A stretch of 24,504 nt of DNA. Source: Minisyncoccota bacterium. Lineage in GTDB: Bacteria > Patescibacteriota > Minisyncoccia > Phycocordibacterales > UBA1006. This document shows, piece by piece, positions 14,426 through 22,536 of the stretch (positions are counted from its first letter, which is position 1; each line of letters begins with the position of its first letter). The translations under genes were made by a program, and so were the position numbers. Below the pieces are notes generated by a model. That model had not been told where the DNA came from. It did not search any database and saw only the letters and a program-made list of their open reading frames with translations. The stretch covers positions 1 through 24,504 of the forward strand of contig CALBVO010000050.1 in assembly GCA_937970115.1 (NCBI GenBank), in the 5' to 3' direction.

Positions 14426-17423
14426 ATAACTCAAGTGTGAAGGAAATTTCTTGGGTGGCTTTAACCCCATCATCATTCGTAACAATCACTCGAAGAAGAT
14501 TATTTTCTTCAAAATAAAGTAAATTCTCAGGAATAAACGTATATTCAAACGGTTCTGATTCATCAGAAGCAACAAATGAATTATTCACAAAAAATTGAAC
14601 AAGTGCGACATCATCCTCATCAATATCTAAATTATCAATTTCAATAGTAATTTCATCATCAAGTTCATATACTTTTGATTCTCTTATCCCATTAATATCG
14701 AAATTAAAATCAACCATTTCCGCTATTCCATTCTCAGTATGGACATCATCGTATTCTGTAGGTAAATTCAAATCAATATTTAAAATTGAACCAAGGTAAT
14801 TTTTTGTATATTTTTCTACTCCATATTCCCAGTTTTTATATTGAGGATCATTTCTTGACTCATTTATTACCCGCGGATTATTTTTATCAATCCAATGTAA
14901 AATTGTATGAGGGTCAGGTTGAGGTACTGCGATTTTTGTTTCCTCTGGGGTAAATTCGGTAGCTAGTTTTCCTGATACAGAATCTATATATAGAGTTGTT
15001 CCACCATACCAATCACCACGTATCATATTAGGATAGCTATCAAAATCATCAGGTAGATCATAAGGTTTAAATGAACTATTGTCATAATTTTTCATAACAA
15101 TATCCATATATTTTCGCCATGGTTTTCCTGAAATAGAAGAACCTTTTTTCATGGGACTGTTATCATTATTTCCTGTCCAAACACCAACGGCAACATTAGG
15201 AGTATATCCAATTAACCATGCATCTCGATTATCATTTGTAGTACCTGTTTTACCAGCAACAGCACGATCACCAAAATATAAAAATGATTGAGATCCAAAT
15301 AATGGGGTTCGAGCAGTATTATCAGAAAGAATACTGTTTAACATACGTACCGCATTTCTTTCAATAACCCTTTCTTCTTGTGAAATATATTTTTCCAAAA
15401 CATTACCTTCAAGGTCTTTAACCTCTAAAATACTTGTTGGTTTATTATAAACACCATCATTAGAAAATACACTATAAGCGCTCGTCATTTCCAAAAGTGA
15501 TACTTCACCACCACCAAGCACCAAACCAAGCCCGTAATAACTCGCGGAACGGTTCAGAGACGTAATACCAAGGTCACGTGCTTTTTGAATAACCGTATTC
15601 AAACCTGCAAGGTGGTTTATTTTAATTGCAGGAATGTTTCGTGATTGTGCTAATGCATTTCGGAAGGTCATAGGTCCCTTAAATTTAAAATCATAATTGT
15701 TTGGTGAATAACATCCATTTTCGCTTGTTGTATCGTCTGGGCGACAACGACTATTAAATTGCGTCTCTACGTCAAAAATACTACTTTCTGGAAAATATCC
15801 TTTTTCAAAAGCTGCTGCATATGCAATAGGTTTGAATGATGATCCGGGTTGTCGTTTCGCCAAAGCAATATTGAAATTTCCATCAAATTCATCTGTGTCA
15901 AAATAATCCCGAGATCCAACCATCGTTATAATATGACCTGTTTCCGAATCAATGGCTACCAAACCAGCATTTGATGCATTATATGGATCATTTACTTCTT
16001 CGACATGTTCCTTAATGATTTCCTCTGCTTTTTGCTGTAATTCATAATCAAGAGTTGTGGTAACCTGAAGTCCGCCATTTTGTACCATATCAACACCATA
16101 CGTTTCTTCGAGTTGAGCCCGAACATACTGAACAAAGTGTAATGATTTTGCAAAATTATCTTCCTCGGGAAGAAACTCTACATTCTCTTCGATTGCTTCA
16201 CGATATTTAGTATCAGAAATAAATCCATAACGTTTCATTTCTCGAAGTACGGTTTTTTGTCGTTGATCAAGCTTATCTTTGTTTGGTCCATATGGAGAAT
16301 AAAATGTTGGTAGATTAGGAATAGCTGCAAGATACGCCGATTGAGCAATCGTTAGCTCCGAAGCTGGAATACCAAAGAAGCGTTTTGATGCCTCCTGTAT
16401 ACCATAAATAGTTCCACCATAAGGTGCTTCGTTTAAATAAATTTCCAGGATTTCTTCTTTTTCTAGTTGTTGTTCTATTTTTATGGCGAGGACCCACTCT
16501 TTTACCTTTCGAGTGATACGTTTATCCCTATTTAAGAGAGTATTTTTAACTACTTGTTGAGTTAATGTTGATCCACCAGCAGTACCTCGATTGGAAAGAC
16601 CAATTTTAGAAAGAACCGTTTGTATTACCGCACGAAATGTTGATTTCCAAACTACTCCATTATGTTCATAAAAAGTGTGATCTTCAATTGCTACAATCGC
16701 ATCCTTTGCTGATTGATTAATATCTTCAAAACCAATAACTGTTCGACGAATATTTTCATGAATATCATATAATAATACTTCTCCTGTTTTATCAAAGATC
16801 TTTGTTGAATTTGAAATTTTTCGATTTTCAAAATTAGCTACACTTGGAATTTCTAATGTCGAAAACCATACAAAACCTACTCCAATAACAACTAAAACAA
16901 GAATAAGAAAGCTACCAATAATAAACTTGGCTTTGGTTAAAAATCCTTTTGGTTTTTTCTTTTTAGTTTTTGGTTTTTTAGTTGGCATGATAGGTGATTT
17001 ATTAGTATCTTTTTCTAAAATTTTCGTATCAATAGATTGCAAAGAAATATTCTTTTTTAAATAGTTAATATTATGTCTATAATTTAATTTAACTTTTGAA
17101 AGAAAAGAGTTCTTTTTATAATTCATTTTTTGCCCTAGTTTTTTAAAAAAGTACATCAAATCTAATAAAAATAAAGAAATATGAGTAGGAATACCTACCA
17201 CAAAATCTTTTAATAGGAACCAAAAAGAAACAAAACTATTATAAGTTGCAATAATAAGCAAGGTAATAAATGGGGGTTTTTTAGGGTCATTATTTCTTGG
17301 TTTATAGTGAACTTTTTTCATGTTCCGTAAACGCATATATTTACGGTGTTTTTTTGCCAATAATCGTTGTTTACGGAGATAGGCTTTTTGGCGTTGTTCT
17401 TGTATTTTACGAGAGCTAAACAT
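14424..17423 (-). CDS. Bifunctional class A penicillin-binding protein (transglycosylase/transpeptidase)
   Basis: Peptidoglycan synthase that polymerises lipid II and cross-links the strands outside the membrane (family knowledge). Numbered from the ATG at 17423 (999 residues): a long basic N-terminus, a hydrophobic region at about 52-93, and a membrane helix at about 167-189. The GT51 domain has the catalytic Glu247 in EDHTFYEH and GGSTLTQQ. The transpeptidase has SSFK with Ser528, SRN at 594-596 and KTGT at 725-728. An Ig-like C-terminal domain lies at about 920-999. The start was chosen because TATAAT (17430-17435) lies six bases before this ATG; an ATG at 17438 would lie upstream of that hexamer. 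The N-terminal extension of about 165 residues before the main helix, with its own hydrophobic segment, is longer than usual. Confidence 0.93.
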   Translation of the reverse strand: MFSSRKIQEQRQKAYLRKQRLLAKKHRKYMRLRNMKKVHYKPRNNDPKKPPFITLLIIATYNSFVSFWFLLKDFVVGIPTHISLFLLDLMYFFKKLGQKMNYKKNSFLSKVKLNYRHNINYLKKNISLQSIDTKILEKDTNKSPIMPTKKPKTKKKKPKGFLTKAKFIIGSFLILVLVVIGVGFVWFSTLEIPSVANFENRKISNSTKIFDKTGEVLLYDIHENIRRTVIGFEDINQSAKDAIVAIEDHTFYEHNGVVWKSTFRAVIQTVLSKIGLSNRGTAGGSTLTQQVVKNTLLNRDKRITRKVKEWVLAIKIEQQLEKEEILEIYLNEAPYGGTIYGIQEASKRFFGIPASELTIAQSAYLAAIPNLPTFYSPYGPNKDKLDQRQKTVLREMKRYGFISDTKYREAIEENVEFLPEEDNFAKSLHFVQYVRAQLEETYGVDMVQNGGLQVTTTLDYELQQKAEEIIKEHVEEVNDPYNASNAGLVAIDSETGHIITMVGSRDYFDTDEFDGNFNIALAKRQPGSSFKPIAYAAAFEKGYFPESSIFDVETQFNSRCRPDDTTSENGCYSPNNYDFKFKGPMTFRNALAQSRNIPAIKINHLAGLNTVIQKARDLGITSLNRSASYYGLGLVLGGGEVSLLEMTSAYSVFSNDGVYNKPTSILEVKDLEGNVLEKYISQEERVIERNAVRMLNSILSDNTARTPLFGSQSFLYFGDRAVAGKTGTTNDNRDAWLIGYTPNVAVGVWTGNNDNSPMKKGSSISGKPWRKYMDIVMKNYDNSSFKPYDLPDDFDSYPNMIRGDWYGGTTLYIDSVSGKLATEFTPEETKIAVPQPDPHTILHWIDKNNPRVINESRNDPQYKNWEYGVEKYTKNYLGSILNIDLNLPTEYDDVHTENGIAEMVDFNFDINGIRESKVYELDDEITIEIDNLDIDEDDVALVQFFVNNSFVASDESEPFEYTFIPENLLYFEENNLLRVIVTNDDGVKATQEISFTLEL

Positions 17424-17459
17424 ATTTTTATTATACATAGTTAATCTATTTTAGAAATA

Positions 17460-17483
17460 AAAAAACGATTTAAATCGTTTTTT
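17460..17483 (-). terminator. Terminator of the dnaN-ruvC operon
   Basis: AAAAAACGATTT (17460-17471) and AAATCGTTTTTT (17472-17483) form a perfect palindrome overlapping the ruvC stop, with a T-rich tail on the minus strand. Confidence 0.8.
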
Positions 17484-17955
17484 TTATTTCTCTGTATCGA
17501 GCAAAAAAAGTAAGCCCTGTTGCAATTGCATCTATTTCATCGTCTATTCTTTTTATATTTCCAATATCAATAAGACGGGAAACCATTATATAAACATCAG
17601 ATTTTGTAGCCTTGCCATAACCAGTAACAGCGAGTTTTATTTGATTGGGTGTGTATTCGTATACAGGAATACCAAGATCAGTTGCTTGAAAAATAATAAC
17701 ACCACGTGACTCGGAAACCTTGAGTGCTGTTTTTGTATTTTTTGAGAAAAATAAATCCTCAACAACAAGAGCGTCGGGTTTATATTTTTTAATATATTTT
17801 CTAACACACTGACCAATAAGCATAATTCTTTTATGTATATCTATATTTTTATCTGTTTGAAAACATTCAGAATCAATTAATACTTCTTTTTTATTTTTTT
17901 CAATAACCGCAATACCCAAACGATCATACCCTGGATCAATAGCAAGAATTCTCAT
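17470..17955 (-). CDS. ruvC: Holliday junction endonuclease RuvC
   Basis: RuvC is a dimeric, metal-dependent nuclease that resolves Holliday junctions after RuvAB branch migration. The 161-residue product has normal length and the RNase H-like acidic set: Asp7 in AIDPGYDRLG, Glu66 in VVEDLFF, and Asp139/Asp142 in the IDDEIDAIA block. The segment FFSKNTKTALKVSESRGVI is a family signature. The gene lies two bases after the stop of the DciA-like gene and ends in a terminator, so it is the last gene of the dnaN operon. TATTAT (17962-17967) is also six bases before its ATG, so an additional leaderless transcript is possible. Pairing a resolvase with the clamp gene at the origin is not a common arrangement. 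Confidence 0.95.
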   Translation of the reverse strand: MRILAIDPGYDRLGIAVIEKNKKEVLIDSECFQTDKNIDIHKRIMLIGQCVRKYIKKYKPDALVVEDLFFSKNTKTALKVSESRGVIIFQATDLGIPVYEYTPNQIKLAVTGYGKATKSDVYIMVSRLIDIGNIKRIDDEIDAIATGLTFFARYREIKKTI

Positions 17956-17957
17956 AA

Positions 17958-18203
17958 TTACATAATATCACGAACTAAAAATTCATCATTTTTTAATTTC
18001 TTTAAAATTAATCTTTTATGTAATTTAATATGGGTTTTTTTAATTGGGGAAATATTTTTTATCTGAATAACACCTTGTATAAAAATAAAATCTTTTTTTT
18101 CTATACCTGGAACATATTCTTTTAAAACATTAATAATTTCTAACTCTGGTTTTTGTTGTTTTTGTATTTTTTTTTCTAAAAGATCCTTAATATTAAAACC
18201 CAT
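17958..18203 (-). CDS. Small DUF721/DciA-like protein, possible replicative helicase loader
   Basis: The 81-residue product is basic and lies between dnaN and ruvC with gaps of 4 and 2 bases, so it is part of one operon. The C-terminal half (about 39-75) reads FIFIQGVIQIKNISPIKK..IKLHKRLILKKLKN. This follows the DUF721 core pattern: a hydrophobic strand, a 'G.L.I.V.SP' strand, then a helix ending 'I...LN'. DUF721 proteins include DciA, which helps load the replicative helicase in bacteria without DnaC or DnaI (established). Family members are often longer; this one is near the minimum. The place in a dnaA-dnaN region, where DUF721 genes often sit, supports the assignment, but it rests on a short motif and context. 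Confidence 0.6.
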   Translation of the reverse strand: MGFNIKDLLEKKIQKQQKPELEIINVLKEYVPGIEKKDFIFIQGVIQIKNISPIKKTHIKLHKRLILKKLKNDEFLVRDIM

Positions 18204-18207
18204 AATA

Positions 18208-19308
18208 CTAACGATTCATTGGCATAATCAAATAAAGAAACGATGGGTCGCCTACTGATTTAATAATACAAGGTTTATTTTTTTCAGTAAATGAGAAATT
18301 AATACTATCACTAGTTAAAGCCCCAAATGCATCTGATAAATATTTATGATTTAAATACATTTCAACACCAACACCAGTAATAGCAGCATCAACGGTAGTA
18401 TTATTTTCACCAACATCAGTATTTCTAGAGTGAATAGATATTTGACCTTTTTCACTATTGGTTTTCATAAGGATTTGATTAAAATTATCTGAGAAAACAT
18501 TTACTAAACGTAATGATTGGATTAATTCGTCTTTTAAAATAACAACATCAGTTAAAGATTCTTGAGGTATTATTTGTTTATAATCTGGATAATTTCCATC
18601 TACAATTCGTGAAGTAAAATAAATATTATTTGACTGAATGGATAATTGGTTTTTTCCTATAAATAATTTTGTTGTGTCAGTAATTCCTGTAAAAATTTTA
18701 ATACATTCCTGTATGTTTTTTATAGGTACAATAATTCCAGGAATAGTATTTGCACCTTCTACAACAATTCTTTTCTCAGCTAAACGAAACGAATCTGTAG
18801 CAACAAAAACAATTTCATTATTTTCACTATAAATATAAACACTTGAAATCTCAGGTTTTATATCTGATAAAGAAGCACTATAGACGACACTTCTAACACC
18901 ATTAATAATAGTTTCTATTGGTAATTCAATCTCAACAGCATCTTCAACACGAGGTAGGGTTGGAAAATCTGTATGGGGAAATAGTTTAATTTCCATATCA
19001 GATTTTTCAGTGTGGATATGACAGGTATTTTCAATAACCTCTAGAACAACCTTATGTTCACCATGAAGACTATTTATAATCTGACTAAAAATATCTAATT
19101 TTACTGCTATCTCTCCTTCTTGTTCTATTTTAACAGGAACCATAATTTCAACACCAACATGTAAATTAGTTGATCGTATGGTTAAAATATTTTCCGAAGC
19201 AGTGAGTAATACATTTTCAAGTATTGGTAAACTAAGGTTTTTAGCTGAAACCTTTTGAGCTCGAGAAACTGCTTCTTTAATTTTTTCTAATGTTGCTTCT
19301 ATTTTCAT
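18208..19308 (-). CDS. dnaN: DNA polymerase III sliding clamp, beta subunit
   Basis: The beta clamp is a ring-shaped dimer of three-domain subunits that tethers polymerase to DNA and recruits repair proteins. The 366-residue product has the family length and layout: MKIEATLEKIKEAVSRAQKV at the start, the LPILENVLL segment at about 27-35, SVVYSASLSDIKPEISSVYI near 145-165, ATDSFRLAEKR near 179-189, and the C-terminal SFLYLIMPMNR with the normal M-P-M-(N/R) ending that closes the ligand pocket. It is the first gene of the dnaN-dciA-like-ruvC operon. The spacer to dnaA upstream holds oriC elements. No Shine-Dalgarno sequence precedes the ATG. Confidence 0.97.
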   Translation of the reverse strand: MKIEATLEKIKEAVSRAQKVSAKNLSLPILENVLLTASENILTIRSTNLHVGVEIMVPVKIEQEGEIAVKLDIFSQIINSLHGEHKVVLEVIENTCHIHTEKSDMEIKLFPHTDFPTLPRVEDAVEIELPIETIINGVRSVVYSASLSDIKPEISSVYIYSENNEIVFVATDSFRLAEKRIVVEGANTIPGIIVPIKNIQECIKIFTGITDTTKLFIGKNQLSIQSNNIYFTSRIVDGNYPDYKQIIPQESLTDVVILKDELIQSLRLVNVFSDNFNQILMKTNSEKGQISIHSRNTDVGENNTTVDAAITGVGVEMYLNHKYLSDAFGALTSDSINFSFTEKNKPCIIKSVGDPSFLYLIMPMNR

Positions 19309-19542
19309 GGATGTATAAGTAATAGGTAATTAATATATAAATATATATTATATTTATTATTAGGGTTGTTAATTATGTAGATAACTTTTACTAGCTTTAT
19401 TTATAAGGTTAATTTAACTTTTTGCTTGTTAGTTTTATTGTTGATTTTACTGTGGGTAATAAGAACTTATACACAACCGTATAATGTTCTCGTGTATAAG
19501 TTCTTCTGTACACACAATTTATCTCCATTTTATCTTAGGTTT
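19309..19542. other. Probable oriC part 1 (dnaN-dnaA spacer)
   Basis: This spacer has a very AT-rich tract (about 19328-19365), a likely unwinding element. It also has DnaA boxes: TTATACACA at 19468-19476, TTATACACG on the minus strand (19491-19499) and TTACCCACA on the minus strand (19451-19459). The first two lie in a perfect 14-bp inverted repeat (19461-19474 and 19492-19505). The position between dnaA and dnaN is a classic oriC site. Confidence 0.75.
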
Positions 19543-20892
19543 TTACACATCTAATACAGCTCGTAGTTGTTCAATTTCCTGAGTTAGATTAGGGTCTTCT
19601 TTAAGATTTCCTTTAACACGTTCGTATGAGTGAATAACCGTTGTGTGGTCCCTACCACCTATTTCTTTACCGATTGCTGGGTATGAAATATTAAAATACT
19701 CTCGAAGAATATACATGACAATTTGACGCACGTATACAATTTCTTTTTTACGTGTTTTCTCGTATATTTGTTCAACGGGCATATTATAGAAACCAGCAAT
19801 AATTTTAATAATTTCCTCTAAAGCAAGGTGTTTCTTTGGTTTAATATTATTCTTAATAAGAGTTTTTACCTCATTTATAGATATTTTTCTATTTCTTAGG
19901 TCTGTTTGAATACTAATAGCATTTAATACTCCCTCGAGCTCTCTGATATTTCCATCTAAACTTGAAGCAAGGAAATCAACCACTTCGTCACTAATAGCTG
20001 TATTTTTCTGCGTAGCTTTTGTTTTTAGTAATGCGGCACGTGATTCATAGTCAGGCTTCGTTACATCAACAATCATCCCAGCAGAAAACCGTGAACGTAG
20101 GCGGTCTTCTAATCCTATAATGTAGTTAGGGTGTTTATCTGAAGAAAAGATAATCTGCTTTCCTTTATCATAAAGAATATTAAATAAATGAAATAATTCT
20201 TCTTGAAGTTTTTCTTTACCAGAGAAAAATTGAATATCATCCATAATAAGAACCTCATAGCTCCTATATTTATTTTTAAATGTATTAATACTATTATTTT
20301 TTAATGCATTTACATAATCTTGAGAAAATTTTTCCGAACTTGTATAAAAAATATTTGTATGTTCGTTTTCTTTATGAATTCTATTTCCTGTTGCTTGGAT
20401 AAGGTGGGTTTTTCCTAATCCTGTTGGTCCATATATAAATAATGGATTATATACACCTGGTTTTTTAATGATTGCTTGGGCTGCCGAATAGGCAAGTTCA
20501 TTAAATGGCCCAACAACAAATGATTGAAAAGAATATTTCTCATTAAGATTACTTGTTTTGTTTATGGTTACCTTTTCAAGTGGTAGTGTGTTTGATTTGG
20601 TAATAGGTTCTTTTTTAAATACTTGAGACGATGTTTGAGGTATGCTTTTTTTTACGATATATTCTACATTTTTAATAGATGAGTCGAGTTTACGTAATTT
20701 ATCGAGAATGGTTTTATGGAACTTGGTATAGAGCCATTCTTTGTTGAATTCGTTTGGTACACCGACGTAAAAAACACCTTCCTCTTCCTTTAGGGCAAAA
20801 GTTTTTTTAAACCAAGTATTAAAATTTGGACGTGAAATTTCTAATTCAATTTCTGTTAATGTGTCCTTCCATATTTTTTCTACGGTATTCAT
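19543..20892 (-). CDS. dnaA: Chromosomal replication initiator DnaA
   Basis: DnaA binds 9-bp boxes at oriC and melts the origin. The 449-residue product is full length. Domain I covers about 1-80 (IWKDTLTEIELEISRPNFNTW), followed by a linker at about 81-115. The AAA+ domain III has Walker A GPTGLGKTH at 155-163 and Walker B LIMDDIQF at 215-222, with the sensor/arginine region GLEDRLRSRFSAG. Domain IV has the DNA-binding signature GGRDHTTVIHS at 412-422. A -10 TATACT (20911-20916) lies 18 bases before the ATG, and a perfect DnaA box (20923-20931) sits right above it, so DnaA probably represses its own gene. oriC-type sequences flank it on both sides. Confidence 0.98.
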   Translation of the reverse strand: MNTVEKIWKDTLTEIELEISRPNFNTWFKKTFALKEEEGVFYVGVPNEFNKEWLYTKFHKTILDKLRKLDSSIKNVEYIVKKSIPQTSSQVFKKEPITKSNTLPLEKVTINKTSNLNEKYSFQSFVVGPFNELAYSAAQAIIKKPGVYNPLFIYGPTGLGKTHLIQATGNRIHKENEHTNIFYTSSEKFSQDYVNALKNNSINTFKNKYRSYEVLIMDDIQFFSGKEKLQEELFHLFNILYDKGKQIIFSSDKHPNYIIGLEDRLRSRFSAGMIVDVTKPDYESRAALLKTKATQKNTAISDEVVDFLASSLDGNIRELEGVLNAISIQTDLRNRKISINEVKTLIKNNIKPKKHLALEEIIKIIAGFYNMPVEQIYEKTRKKEIVYVRQIVMYILREYFNISYPAIGKEIGGRDHTTVIHSYERVKGNLKEDPNLTQEIEQLRAVLDV

Positions 20893-21062
20893 ATAGCAAT
20901 AAGTGAATCTAGTATACTACTCTGTGGATAAAAAGGAAAACTATAAAAACAGTGTATAATCATGTGGATAACCTTATACATACTATTTGATGATTTTGCT
21001 TGATTATTTTTAGTATTATATTAGTATGATGTCATTGTTAAACACTAACTAGTTTATTATTT
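20893..21062. other. Probable oriC part 2 and divergent dnaA/rpmH promoters
   Basis: DnaA boxes on the minus strand: TTATCCACA at 20923-20931 and at 20963-20971 (both perfect) and TTATACACT at 20951-20959. A fourth, TTATACATA, is on the plus strand at 20974-20982. The dnaA -10 is at 20911-20916. Towards rpmH, TTGCTT (20996-21001), 17 bases, TATTAG could be a promoter. With the dnaN-dnaA spacer this gives a bipartite origin. Confidence 0.75.
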
Positions 21063-21209
21063 ATGGCATCAAAAGCACTAACATTACGAAAAAGAAAAAA
21101 TCGTAAAATGAAAAAAGTACATGGATTTCTGAGTCGAATGCGAACTGCAGGAGGACGGGCAACGATCCTGGCGCGACGTCGAAAAGGACGAAAAAAGATT
21201 TCCGTATAA
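21063..21209 (+). CDS. rpmH: 50S ribosomal protein L34
   Basis: L34 is a small basic protein of the large ribosomal subunit. The 48-residue product has the family pattern LTLRKRKNRKMKKVHGFLSRM, then RTAGGRATILARRRKGRKKISV at the end; the N-terminus MASKA is slightly longer than the usual MK(R)TYQP-type start. It lies just across the origin from dnaA and is followed by rnpA, the usual order in bacteria. A terminator-like hairpin (21228-21253) separates it from rnpA, which has its own -10 element. Confidence 0.97.
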   Translation: MASKALTLRKRKNRKMKKVHGFLSRMRTAGGRATILARRRKGRKKISV

Positions 21210-21227
21210 ATCTTTGACGATATTTTT

Positions 21228-21253
21228 AAAAACCTTCCCTTTTGAAGGTTTTT
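21228..21253 (+). terminator. Terminator between rpmH and rnpA
   Basis: AAAAACCTTC (21228-21237) and GAAGGTTTTT (21244-21253) form a perfect 10-bp stem ending in a T-run, so part of the rpmH transcript probably stops here. Confidence 0.85.
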
Positions 21254-21269
21254 GTTATATATCATTAGT

Positions 21270-21590
21270 ATGTTTAGTAAATCTTCAAGATTAAATTCAC
21301 GTATATTTAATAACATTTTCAAAAAAGGTACTATGGTATTTAGTAAATATTTTAGAATGAAGTATTACCCAACAGATGTGGTGTCTGTTGCGGTTGTTAT
21401 TCCAAAAAAAATTTTGAAAAAACGTATTGAACGAAACCGTGAAAAAAGAAGAATCACACATATTTTAAAAGAAATAATTCCTCATGATACTTATTTCTCA
21501 TATATCTTTTGGCTCACTAAAGATTCCTCAGATTTTTCTCATAAAGAATTAAAACAACATATCCAAGACTTTTTAAAAAAACAGAAATAA
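21270..21590 (+). CDS. rnpA: Ribonuclease P protein component
   Basis: RnpA is the protein partner of RNase P RNA, which trims the 5' ends of tRNA precursors. The 106-residue product has the family layout: SSRLNSRIFNNIFKKG at the start, SVAVVIPKKILKKRIERN in the middle and the RNA-binding signature RNREKRR at 55-61. I chose the ATG at 21270 (MFSKSSRL) because TATATC (21258-21263) lies six bases before it; a TTG at 21252 lies inside the preceding terminator. The sequence is divergent and Lys-rich, as is common in small genomes. The RNase P RNA gene is not in this window. Confidence 0.93.
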   Translation: MFSKSSRLNSRIFNNIFKKGTMVFSKYFRMKYYPTDVVSVAVVIPKKILKKRIERNREKRRITHILKEIIPHDTYFSYIFWLTKDSSDFSHKELKQHIQDFLKKQK

Positions 21591-21604
21591 TTTTCTGTTT
21601 TTTT
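21576..21604 (+). terminator. Terminator overlapping the rnpA stop
   Basis: CAGAAA (21582-21587) pairs with TTTCTG (21592-21597) around TAAT, extended by A and T runs. The T-run leads into the yidC promoter. Confidence 0.75.
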
Positions 21605-21630
21605 AAAAAGTTTCTGTTACAATCTGCTAT

Positions 21631-22359
21631 ATGATTACATTATGGAACTTATTCTTTTATAAGCCTTTATATAATGCATTATTTTGGTTGGTTGATGTAG
21701 TGCCACAAAATTCATTATTTATTGCAGTTATTATTCTCACAATTATTGTTCGTCTTATTATCTCGCCTTTATCATATAAAGCGGTAAGAACTCAAATCAA
21801 AACAAAGGCATTGCAACCCGCGTTAAAAGTAATTAAAGAAACAATTACCGATAAACAAGAACAAGCTCGTGCAACATTAGAACTGTATAAAAAACATGGT
21901 GTAAATCCGTTTTCGAGTTTTCTTTTAATTTTAGTACAATTCCCTATTATTATTGCCTTGTATTGGGTATTTCGAGATGGGGGTGTAGAAATTGATCCAA
22001 GTATCCTCTATTCATTTATTTCAGCACCAGAAAATGTTTCTTTGACGAGTTTTGGTATTGATCTTGCTCAAAAGAGCTATATTCTTGCAGCACTTGCTGG
22101 AATAACTCAATATATTCATATCTCGCGATCAGCAAGTTTCAAGCAAATGGGTGATTCTGGAAGTCAAAATGAACAAGAAAAAATGATGGCAATGGTAGGA
22201 AAATCAATGAAATTTTCTATGCCAATTATGATTACTATTTTTTCATATATTATTGGAGGAGCAGTTGCATTATATTGGGTAACATCAAATGTGTTTATGA
22301 TTGTTCAAGAGCATTTTATTCAAAAAAAATTAAACAAAGAACAAGAAGCATCTGTGTAG
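21631..22359 (+). CDS. yidC: Membrane protein insertase YidC/Oxa1
   Basis: YidC inserts membrane proteins, alone or with SecYEG. The 242-residue product is the short Oxa1-type form without the large periplasmic domain found in Gram-negative bacteria. Membrane segments lie at about 28-50 (containing the conserved Arg in IIVRLIISPL), 94-114, 149-164 and 187-225. The cytoplasmic loop between the first two (about 52-90) is rich in Lys and Gln. The conserved QFPIIIALYWVFRD block and the end GGAVALYWVTSNVFMIVQ are typical. TACAAT (21618-21623) lies seven bases before the ATG, predicting a leaderless mRNA. It follows rnpA as usual and is followed by jag. Confidence 0.96.
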   Translation: MITLWNLFFYKPLYNALFWLVDVVPQNSLFIAVIILTIIVRLIISPLSYKAVRTQIKTKALQPALKVIKETITDKQEQARATLELYKKHGVNPFSSFLLILVQFPIIIALYWVFRDGGVEIDPSILYSFISAPENVSLTSFGIDLAQKSYILAALAGITQYIHISRSASFKQMGDSGSQNEQEKMMAMVGKSMKFSMPIMITIFSYIIGGAVALYWVTSNVFMIVQEHFIQKKLNKEQEASV

Positions 22360-22431
22360 GTGTTTTTTATTACAATAACCACACTTACCTCTCTATCGCT
22401 GATATATATTTACTATATAAGCAGAAATACT

Positions 22432-22469
22432 AAATGAACAAATCTCACGGTCATAGAATTTGTTCATTT
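22432..22469. repeat. 12-bp inverted repeat in the yidC-jag gap
   Basis: AAATGAACAAAT (22432-22443) and ATTTGTTCATTT (22458-22469) are perfect arms around a 14-base loop. No T-tract follows, so it may be a processing or binding site rather than a terminator. Confidence 0.6.
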
Positions 22470-22480
22470 CATAATTTAAG

Positions 22481-22510
22481 ACCTCCTTCTGTATTGAGGT
22501 TTTTATTTTG
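22481..22510 (+). terminator. Terminator of yidC
   Basis: ACCTC (22481-22485) pairs with GAGGT (22496-22500), followed by TTTTATTTTG. Confidence 0.7.
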
Positions 22511-22536
22511 TATTATAACTCTGCTATACTATTTCT

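Noticed and set aside
14129..14485. Open reading frame of 118 codons on the minus strand between yebC and the penicillin-binding protein gene
   Set aside because: It overlaps the end of the penicillin-binding protein gene on the same strand and runs through a palindromic RNA-like element and a terminator. The translation is unlike any family I know.
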